DNA of 5,282 nucleotides, taken from the NCBI GenBank assembly GCA_030426705.1, contig JAUHXW010000218.1:1-5282 (forward strand). Reading direction: 5' to 3'. This document shows positions 1 to 5,282 of this stretch, piece after piece. Both the position numbers and the translations under genes were made by a program. This DNA is from Gammaproteobacteria bacterium. GTDB lineage: Bacteria; Pseudomonadota; Gammaproteobacteria; Xanthomonadales; Marinicellaceae. Position 1 is the first letter of the stretch, and each line of letters opens with the position of its first letter. The notes beneath the pieces are model-generated. The model saw only the letters and a program-made list of their open reading frames with translations. It did no database searches and was not told where the DNA came from.

Positions 1-101
1 TCATCAACTCGGTACCTTTTGAAAGTGACGTACTCAGTTCTGGCGGCTTCGACAGCGCAGATAAAGTACAAGACAAAGTTTTTGGCGGTAGCTTCGGTTA
101 A
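1..101 (+). CDS. 3' end of an unrecognised protein gene (partial)
   Basis: An open frame enters from the left edge (first full codon at 3) and ends at TAA 99-101, giving the last 32 residues of a protein. The tail is polar and rich in Gly, Ser and Phe: it contains SSGGFDSADKVQDK and ends VFGGSFG. I do not recognise the family. The frame is open and in the orientation of prmC, and its stop lies only 9 bases before the prmC start in the same frame, as expected for two genes on one transcript. In E. coli the gene before prmC is prfA (release factor 1), but this tail does not look like the RF1 C-terminus. The flexible, glycine-rich composition suggests a disordered C-terminal tail. That it is coding at all is an inference from the open frame and context. 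Confidence 0.5.
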   Translation, partial: INSVPFESDVLSSGGFDSADKVQDKVFGGSFG

Positions 102-110
102 ACGAAGGCA

Positions 111-929
111 TTGACAACCATTTCAGACTGGCTGAACAGCCAGACTCAATCCAGTCAATCATCAATGACAGACCTGAAATATCTGGTCTGTCATTTATTG
201 GATAAAAATTCAGCCTGGCTCTACGCTAATCAACACGCTAATCTTTCAAAACAGCAAGTCAATCAACTCAACCAATGGGTCAATGAACTCAATAAGGGTA
301 AACCGCTGGCCTACATCACTGGCGAAAAAGCCTTTTGGACTCTAACCTTAAAGGTCAATGAACATACCCTGATCCCCAGACCCGAAACTGAACTGATTAT
401 TGAAACAGTTGATCAGCTGAATTTACAACCCAAAAAAATTCTGGATTTGGGCACGGGCAGTGGTGCCATTGCCCTGGCTTTGGCCACACTTTTACCCCAA
501 GCAACCATCCTGGCTACTGATGTATCAAAACAAGCATTAGACACCGCTAGGAATAATGCCACAAACAACGGCATCAGTACCGTTACATTTCAACATTCAG
601 ATTGGTTCGAATCCATTACAGATAAGAACTTTGACCTGATTGTGAGCAACCCACCTTATATTGCTGAAAATGATTCGCATTTAAGTGACTTATCATATGA
701 ACCTATCAATGCCCTGGTGGCAGCCAACAATGGATTGGCTGCTTATGAGGCGATATGTGCAGCAGCAAAAAATTACTTGTCGACCAAAGGAATCTTGATG
801 TTTGAACATGGTTGGCAACAACACCTGGCTGTTGCTGAAATTATGAAAAATGCTGGATTTGTAGGCATTCAACACCAACAAGATTTACTGGGACACCAGC
901 GAATCACTTGGGGTAAACTTAAAATTTAA
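111..929 (+). CDS. prmC: Peptide chain release factor N5-glutamine methyltransferase PrmC (HemK)
   Basis: PrmC uses S-adenosylmethionine to methylate the Gln of the GGQ motif in release factors RF1 and RF2 in the cytoplasm, which speeds translation termination. The 272 residues are close to the usual family length. A helical N-terminal domain (about 1-80) binds the release factor. IPRPETE (88-94) leads into the Rossmann domain. LDLGTGSGAIALALA (111-125) is the SAM-binding loop, D137 is the probable ribose-contacting acidic residue, and NPPY (180-183) is the catalytic motif that binds the target glutamine. SDWF (163-166) and EHGWQQ (232-237) match E. coli PrmC as I recall it and argue against the paralogue PrmB. 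The start is TTG: the same frame is closed by TAA at 99-101 and the only other candidate, ATG 165 (Met19), would cut into the first helix. GAAGG at 104-108 is only 2 bases from the start, so coupling to the upstream gene is likely. Confidence 0.95.
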   Translation: MTTISDWLNSQTQSSQSSMTDLKYLVCHLLDKNSAWLYANQHANLSKQQVNQLNQWVNELNKGKPLAYITGEKAFWTLTLKVNEHTLIPRPETELIIETVDQLNLQPKKILDLGTGSGAIALALATLLPQATILATDVSKQALDTARNNATNNGISTVTFQHSDWFESITDKNFDLIVSNPPYIAENDSHLSDLSYEPINALVAANNGLAAYEAICAAAKNYLSTKGILMFEHGWQQHLAVAEIMKNAGFVGIQHQQDLLGHQRITWGKLKI

Positions 930-1233
930 TTTTTCCAGTCAACACTTGCCACAACATCACCCAATCACCCATAAAGCTGTACAACGGATATTTGAATGTG
1001 GCTGGTCGGTTTTTTTCAAAGAAAAAATGTCCAATCCAGGCAAAACCATAACCAATAAAGGGTAACAACCACAAAAATTTCCAATGCTGACTGACCATGG
1101 CATAAACCAATACCACCAGCACCAAAAATGAACCCACCACATGCAAGCGACGACACACAGTGTGCTGATGTTCACCCAAATAAAAAGGGTAGAACTCACC
1201 AAAGTTTTTGAATTTTCCAGAGTCTTCAGTCAT
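919..1233 (-). CDS. DUF962 / Mpo1-like small membrane protein
   Basis: A 104-residue protein with the DUF962 (YGL010w/Mpo1-like) pattern: FYPFYLGEH (14-22), RRLHVVG (28-34), GYGFAWIGHFFFEKNRPATF (61-80) and a final YSFMGDWVMLW (85-95). Two clear hydrophobic segments (about 32-48 and 53-72) and a weaker C-terminal one mark it as an inner-membrane protein. His22, His24, His31 and His69 are candidate metal ligands. Yeast Mpo1 is an Fe(II)-dependent dioxygenase that removes one carbon from 2-hydroxy fatty acids; whether bacterial members do this is not something the sequence shows, so I give only the family. The length is typical for the short bacterial form and appears complete. It runs opposite to its neighbours and overlaps the prmC 3' end by 11 bases. 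No strong Shine-Dalgarno is visible before ATG 1233 and I found no convincing promoter of its own. Confidence 0.88.
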   Translation of the reverse strand: MTEDSGKFKNFGEFYPFYLGEHQHTVCRRLHVVGSFLVLVVLVYAMVSQHWKFLWLLPFIGYGFAWIGHFFFEKNRPATFKYPLYSFMGDWVMLWQVLTGKIKF

Positions 1234-1241
1234 GAGTTCAG

Positions 1242-1270
1242 TTTACCATAATCAGCTGAAGCGTTATAAT
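1242..1270 (+). promoter_or_regulatory. Probable sigma-70-type promoter of the ABC importer operon
   Basis: The 68-base divergent spacer 1234-1301 contains TTTACC (1242-1247, four of six matches to TTGACA), a 17-base spacer and a perfect TATAAT (1265-1270). Transcription would start near 1277, leaving a leader of about 25 bases before ATG 1302. The spacing is ideal and the site lies directly upstream of a three- to four-gene operon. It is predicted by eye from consensus only. No clear operator palindrome is visible in the spacer. Confidence 0.6.
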
Positions 1271-1301
1271 CTTTGCATTGTCTTTTCCGAGTGCACCATA
1301 G

Positions 1302-3098
1302 ATGAGAATCAAATTATTGCTGATTTGGCTGCTGGCGTTGTTATTGTTGGCTTGCCAACCAGATAGCCCAGAACAAACTGGCTTCACATCTGATTCCACT
1401 AAAAAAGTCTACCGACACTCAGAGGATGATCGACCCAACAGTTTGGATCCCATCAAGGCATCAACCGTTTACAGTAACCTGTTGGTAGTCAATATCTTTG
1501 ACACGCTGTATGCCTACAAATACCTGCAAAGACCGTATGAATTGAAACCCAATTTGGCCACTGCCCTGCCTGAAATCAGTGAGGACGGCCTGACTTATAC
1601 CATCAAAATCAAACCCAATGTCAAATTCACTGACCATCCCGCTTTCGTGGAAGGTCAGGGCCGGGAAGTCATAGCCCAGGATTTTGTTTATTCAATCATG
1701 CGCTCCTTTGACCCTAAAAATGGAGGCACCGGCGCCTGGTTATGGCAAGGGAAAATTGTGGGATTGGATGAGTGGCAAGACAATGGCGCTGACTATGACA
1801 CTGAAATTGTTGGCTTGCAAGCACTTGACGATTACACCATACAAATCCAGTTAACCGCACCTTACCCACAATTGACGTACACTTTGGCCATGGGATTTGC
1901 CGCCATCACTCCAAGAGAAGTGGTTGAAAAGCTGGGACAGGAATTTGGCTCAAAACCTATTGGTTCAGGACCGTTTATTCTAAAAAAGTTCGACTCTGAA
2001 GTCGCCTACCTGATGAAAAACCCCGACTTCAGGACAGAACCACTGGACATATACTTTGAAGGTTATGACCCAGCTTTACACAGTGATTTGGGTATTGAAC
2101 AACTGCATGAACAATCGCCTCCTTTTATAGATGAACTCGAAGTCCATTTCATCAAAGAAACCTCATCACGTTGGCATTCTTTTACCAAAGGCAATGAAAT
2201 TCACTACACCACTGTGCCCAAAGACAAACAAAACACAGTCATCATGCAGCAAGAACCTTTGCAATTGCATCCACAGATCACTGAACAATACCATTTCAAT
2301 TATGGCTTGGAAGCAGGGTTTGTGTATCACGGATTCAATATGTTGGATCCAGATTTTGGCATCAGTGCAGACGAAGTACAAAACAAAAACAATCATGCCT
2401 TACGTTGCGCCATTCGCAAAGCCCACAATTGGTCACAAAAAAACCGGGCTTTTTATTTTGGTCTGGGAAAAGTATTCCCTGGCATCATACCGCCCAGTGT
2501 GCCCGAATTTGACCCAAATTTAAGTAACGATTCAGTGGAAGTGGACATTGCTGGCGCCAGGGCTTTGTTGGCAGAACATGGCTGGACCTCAGAAAATTTA
2601 CCAGTGTTTGAATACCATGTTTCTGGCAGCGTACTGCAAAAACAATTTTATGAGCAAATGCGTGGTTTTATGACCTTAATGGGCTATCCATCCAGTTTGA
2701 TTAAATACAAACCCTATCCAAATTTTGGGCAATTCAATAAGGCAGTAAAAAAACGTCAAGCCCCCTTCTTCTTTATGGGCTGGACACTTGATTATCCCGA
2801 TGCTGAAAATACCTTACAAATGTTCTACGGCCCCAATGCCACCCCAGGACAAAATAATTTCAACTACCAAAATCCAGAATTTGATGCGCTTTTTGAACAA
2901 TCCCGCACATTACAACCATCTCCAGAAAGAACTGCCCTGTATCGACAAATGAATCAAATGGTCATTGATGACTGTGTGGTCATTTCTGGATTGTCTCGCA
3001 ATAAAATTCACCTGTGGCACAAAAATGTCATCACTTTTCCAGATCGGGAAATAGTTGGTGGTTTTCACCTGCGTTACGTAGACATCATTAAGGAATGA
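1302..3098 (+). CDS. ABC importer substrate-binding lipoprotein, family 5 (peptide/nickel type)
   Basis: This is the extracytoplasmic receptor that hands substrate to the two permeases encoded next. Residues 1-17 form a hydrophobic signal ending in the lipobox LLAC, so Cys18 is the probable lipid-anchored N-terminus. The mature 580 residues fit the SBP_bac_5 fold: an N-terminal lobe with SLDP (47-50) and PNLATALP (83-90), the hallmark GSGPF (221-225), ALRCAIRKAHNW (366-377, the usual RxAixxAxd region), and GWTLDYPDAENTLQMFYGPN (493-512). The size (598) is at the long end of the family, near E. coli YejA as I recall it. The +2 residue after Cys18 is Gln, not Asp. The substrate is not readable; peptides are the default guess. 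ATG 1302 has only a weak GAG (1289-1291) before it, but it gives an intact signal peptide and lies just past a promoter. The stop overlaps the next start as ATGA. Confidence 0.9.
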   Translation: MRIKLLLIWLLALLLLACQPDSPEQTGFTSDSTKKVYRHSEDDRPNSLDPIKASTVYSNLLVVNIFDTLYAYKYLQRPYELKPNLATALPEISEDGLTYTIKIKPNVKFTDHPAFVEGQGREVIAQDFVYSIMRSFDPKNGGTGAWLWQGKIVGLDEWQDNGADYDTEIVGLQALDDYTIQIQLTAPYPQLTYTLAMGFAAITPREVVEKLGQEFGSKPIGSGPFILKKFDSEVAYLMKNPDFRTEPLDIYFEGYDPALHSDLGIEQLHEQSPPFIDELEVHFIKETSSRWHSFTKGNEIHYTTVPKDKQNTVIMQQEPLQLHPQITEQYHFNYGLEAGFVYHGFNMLDPDFGISADEVQNKNNHALRCAIRKAHNWSQKNRAFYFGLGKVFPGIIPPSVPEFDPNLSNDSVEVDIAGARALLAEHGWTSENLPVFEYHVSGSVLQKQFYEQMRGFMTLMGYPSSLIKYKPYPNFGQFNKAVKKRQAPFFFMGWTLDYPDAENTLQMFYGPNATPGQNNFNYQNPEFDALFEQSRTLQPSPERTALYRQMNQMVIDDCVVISGLSRNKIHLWHKNVITFPDREIVGGFHLRYVDIIKE

Positions 3099-4075
3099 AT
3101 ATCTGGCAATTTGTGCTAAAAAAGTTGATAGGTGTTTTGCCACTGGTTATTGGCGTGACCCTGGTGGCTTTTTTGCTGATGGTTTATTTTGGTCCTGACC
3201 TAACCTATGAGTTATTAGGTAAAAACCCTACGCAACAAGACATTGACAACATGCGTTCATATTTAGGTTATGACCAACCATTTATATGGCGTTATCTTGA
3301 TTACCTGCGAGAGTTGTTGACCGTTGATTTTGGTCTGTCTATGATGAAAGACCGCCCAGTCACAGAAATGCTGGCGCAATCCATGCCCGTTTCGCTGTTG
3401 TTGATGCTCCCTGGTTTTATCCTTGGTAATGTGCTGGCTGTGATGCTGGCACTTAAAGCCACACAACACCGAGGTCGCTGGCCAGACAAATCCATCATGA
3501 CTTTTGCAGTGATTGGTATGAGCATTTCTTTTTTGATTGTCATCATCGCTTTCCAAATCATTTTTTCTTCCAGCTACGGGCTAGACTGGTTTCCCGTGCG
3601 TGGCTGGAATATGAAAAACGCCGAAGACCAATTCAGCATGACGCTGTACCTGTATTATGTGACTGTCCCTACACTGGCCACACTGTTTGTTTCATTGGGT
3701 TACAACACCCGCTTTTATCGGGCTGTTCTGGTTGAGGAAATGAACAAGGATTACATCATGACCGCCAAAGCCTATGGACATACATCTCGCAACATAACTT
3801 ATCAATTGATGTTAAAAAATGCCATGATTCCGATCATTACCCGGGTGATGTTTTCTATTCCATTAATTGTGGTCAGTGGTTCGTTGTTGATCGAAAGTTA
3901 TTTTGGTATTCCTGGTGTGGGTTTAATGACATATGATGCCATTGTTGCAGGCGACCAGCCAGTGCTCAAAGCCGTGATAGGTCTGACCTCGGTTCTTTTT
4001 GTGTTGGTGTTGTTAGTCGCAGAAATCTTGTATCGGGTGTTTGACCCACGCATTGACTCGAGGCAAGTGGCATGA
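3095..4075 (+). CDS. ABC importer permease, DppB/OppB type
   Basis: One of two inner-membrane subunits forming the translocation channel of the importer. At 326 residues it has the family's usual length. Hydrophobic segments lie at about 10-30, 99-121, 133-158, 187-203, 246-266 and 290-314, the normal six. LGYDQPFIWRYLDYL (57-71) followed by DFGLS (78-82) is the typical periplasmic region between helices 1 and 2. The EAA loop that docks on the ATPase runs about 213-245, with DYIMTAKAYGHTSRNI at its centre and the conserved Gly228. IESYFGIPGVGLMTYDAI (266-283) and the terminal DPRID (317-321) are also family hallmarks. The start ATG overlaps the preceding TGA (ATGA), and AAGGA (3090-3094) abuts it with no spacer, so translation probably depends on coupling to the binding-protein gene. 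Related to E. coli DppB, OppB and YejB; I do not assign one of those symbols. Confidence 0.93.
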   Translation: MNIWQFVLKKLIGVLPLVIGVTLVAFLLMVYFGPDLTYELLGKNPTQQDIDNMRSYLGYDQPFIWRYLDYLRELLTVDFGLSMMKDRPVTEMLAQSMPVSLLLMLPGFILGNVLAVMLALKATQHRGRWPDKSIMTFAVIGMSISFLIVIIAFQIIFSSSYGLDWFPVRGWNMKNAEDQFSMTLYLYYVTVPTLATLFVSLGYNTRFYRAVLVEEMNKDYIMTAKAYGHTSRNITYQLMLKNAMIPIITRVMFSIPLIVVSGSLLIESYFGIPGVGLMTYDAIVAGDQPVLKAVIGLTSVLFVLVLLVAEILYRVFDPRIDSRQVA

Positions 4076-4956
4076 GCCTGTCAGTGAACACAACGCCTGA
4101 TATCAAGGAAGCGCAAAGCCCAACTAGTCGTGCCTGGTGGCGTTTTAAAAATGACCATTGGGGTATAACTGGCTTATTGGTTGTTATGATTTACTTCATC
4201 ATCTCATTGGGTGTTTGGTTTGGAATATGGGGGCTGGACTGGAGTCAAACCAGTGATGCCTTTCATCAGCCACCTTCTCTCGACCATTGGCTGGGCACCA
4301 ACGCCATAGGACAAGATATTGCCAACCGCGGTATTTACGCCACCAAAGTGGCTTTTGAAGTGGGGTTATTGGTGGCGTTGTGTGCCACATTTCTCGGCAC
4401 CATTTTTGGGGCAATTGCTGGCTTCAAACACAACAGTTGGATAGATTCCTGCCTGTTGTGGGTGATGGGCGTACTGGACTCCATACCTTTCTATCTATTT
4501 GTAGCAGCCATGGCCTATGCCATGAGCGAACTGGTTTTTGCCATGCATCTGGCGATGATTTTGGTGTTTTGGACGGAAACAGCCAGGGTTGTACGTGCAG
4601 AAGTCATTCGACTCAAGCACATGGAATTCGTTGAATCTGCTCATGCCATTGGTCAACAACAGGTATTGATATTATTCAAACATATCATCCCCAACACCAG
4701 TCATTTAATGATTATTCAAGCCACCATCACCTTCGTCGCTGCCATTAAAACCGAAGTCATACTGAGCTTTCTGGGCCTGGGTGTTAAAGGAGGCATCAGT
4801 TGGGGTTTGATGATTGCTGAAGCCACCAATGACATACAAGCGGGTTATTTCAATAATTTCATTGTTGCCTCTGGCCTGTTGTTTATACTGGTCATTGCAT
4901 TCAACCTTTTTTCCGACGCATTACAAGATGCCTTAGACCCTAAACTCAATAAATAA
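4072..4956 (+). CDS. ABC importer permease, DppC/OppC type
   Basis: The second channel-forming inner-membrane subunit, 294 residues, a normal family length. A cytoplasmic N-terminus (1-29) with WWRFKNDHWG precedes helix 1 (about 31-52). HWLGTNAIGQDIANR (72-86) corresponds to the usual HxLGTDxxGRDxxSR motif but has Asn, Gln and Asn at three normally Asp, Arg and Ser places. Further helices lie at about 97-117, 127-150, 154-170, 214-235 and 263-282. The EAA loop runs about 176-208, centred on FVESAHAIG with Gly194, and is followed by EVILSFLGLGV (228-238). The C-terminus DALDPKLNK has the conserved DPxL tail. ATG 4072 overlaps the preceding stop as ATGA, and GAGG (4060-4063) lies 8 bases upstream, a well-spaced ribosome binding site. 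It pairs with the preceding permease as a heterodimer. Confidence 0.93.
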   Translation: MSLSVNTTPDIKEAQSPTSRAWWRFKNDHWGITGLLVVMIYFIISLGVWFGIWGLDWSQTSDAFHQPPSLDHWLGTNAIGQDIANRGIYATKVAFEVGLLVALCATFLGTIFGAIAGFKHNSWIDSCLLWVMGVLDSIPFYLFVAAMAYAMSELVFAMHLAMILVFWTETARVVRAEVIRLKHMEFVESAHAIGQQQVLILFKHIIPNTSHLMIIQATITFVAAIKTEVILSFLGLGVKGGISWGLMIAEATNDIQAGYFNNFIVASGLLFILVIAFNLFSDALQDALDPKLNK

Positions 4957-4957
4957 T

Positions 4958-5282
4958 ATGAAAACAAAAAACTTACTCATTTATAGCTTGGCCTTTACTT
5001 TAGTTGCTTGTGGTTCATCTGTGCCCAGAAAAGACCTGCAGAATCTTCCGAGTCTGGTTGAAATAGTCTCGCTGGACTTTGCTCAAAATAAACTGAAACT
5101 GAGGATATCTCATCGCAACAAAACCGCCAGAGAAGGCAACCAACTCAGTTGCCAATTGGCCATCAAGGACTTTAATCCAGTCAAGATTTCCGCAATAAAC
5201 CTGCCCGATTTAACCAATTACGCCACCGAAACCATCACCACTGATATAGCACTTGATGATTTGCTATTGGATACAACAAAAC
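4958..5282 (+). CDS. Putative lipoprotein, possibly LEA14-like (5' part only)
   Basis: An open frame starts at ATG 4958, one base after the permease stop, and stays open to the window edge (108 codons). It begins MKTKNLLIYSLAFTLVACGSS: a basic start, a hydrophobic stretch and the lipobox LVAC, so Cys18 would be lipidated. Gly at +2 would suit outer-membrane sorting. The mature part alternates polar and hydrophobic residues as in beta strands. The run LVEIVSLDF, then LKLRISHRN, then LSCQLAIKDF resembles the LEA type 2 (LEA14/WHy) pattern, in which a strand ending in an Asn-rich turn is followed by another strand; this is a tentative resemblance. No Shine-Dalgarno stands out before the ATG, so it is probably translated by coupling from the permease gene. 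It does not look like an ATPase subunit: no Walker motif appears in the part seen. Lipoprotein call likely, family call weak. Confidence 0.72.
   Translation, partial: MKTKNLLIYSLAFTLVACGSSVPRKDLQNLPSLVEIVSLDFAQNKLKLRISHRNKTAREGNQLSCQLAIKDFNPVKISAINLPDLTNYATETITTDIALDDLLLDTTK

Noticed and set aside
915..937. AT-rich near-palindrome between prmC and the DUF962 gene as a bidirectional terminator
   Set aside because: It contains almost no G/C in the stem, so a stable hairpin is unlikely; the coding overlap explains the bases.
957..1202. An 81-codon - strand open frame overlapping the DUF962 gene
   Set aside because: It covers the same bases in a different frame on the same strand; the Trp/Cys-rich product has no family pattern, while the other frame carries all DUF962 motifs.
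1234..1301. A promoter for the DUF962 gene on the - strand of the divergent spacer
   Set aside because: TATAAC occurs on the - strand overlapping the + strand TATAAT, but no -35-like hexamer lies at a suitable distance, so I could not support it.
2436..2456. A-run, CCGGGC and T-run that look like a terminator
   Set aside because: The dyad centre leaves no room for a loop, the GC stem is too short, and it lies inside the binding-protein gene.
2131..2523. A 130-codon + strand open frame inside the binding-protein gene
   Set aside because: It lies wholly inside a well-supported gene in another frame, has a Lys/Ser-rich composition without recognisable domains, and is best explained as a shadow.
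3263..3561. Two - strand open frames opposite the first permease gene
   Set aside because: They are antisense to an intact permease gene, have no recognisable motif or start signal, and are shadow frames.

Overview
The window looks like ordinary chromosomal sequence from a Gram-negative bacterium, most likely a gammaproteobacterium. The reasons are a PrmC-type release-factor methyltransferase with an E. coli-like EHGWQQ segment, two lipoprotein signal peptides with proteobacterial lipoboxes, and a dipeptide-type ABC importer. Base composition is moderately AT-rich by eye; I made no count. I cannot name the genus from this much sequence.

Layout. Positions 1-101 are the 3' end of an unrecognised + strand gene. 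After a 9-base gap comes prmC (111-929, TTG start). Its last 11 bases overlap, tail to tail, a small - strand gene (919-1233) for a DUF962/Mpo1-like membrane protein. A 68-base divergent spacer (1234-1301) holds a good sigma-70-like promoter (TTTACC, 17 bases, TATAAT) that faces a + strand operon. The operon encodes a lipid-anchored family 5 substrate-binding protein (1302-3098), a DppB/OppB-type permease (3095-4075) and a DppC/OppC-type permease (4072-4956), each junction being an ATGA overlap. A second lipoprotein gene starts one base after the last stop (4958) and runs off the window.

How the genes work together. The binding protein and two permeases form the receptor and membrane channel of a peptide/nickel-type (TC 3.A.1.5) ABC importer. 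No ATP-binding subunit lies in the window, so it must be encoded further downstream or elsewhere. The substrate cannot be read from the sequence; di- or oligopeptides are the default guess. prmC is a translation housekeeping gene, and the DUF962 protein may act on lipids. Neither has an evident link to the importer.

The window is almost entirely coding. I see no RNA gene, mobile element, CRISPR array, convincing terminator or sign of recent transfer, and no novel multi-gene system. The points that merit a second look are the importer without a local ATPase, the lipoprotein gene attached to it, the unidentified gene upstream of prmC, and the convergent overlap of prmC with the DUF962 gene.
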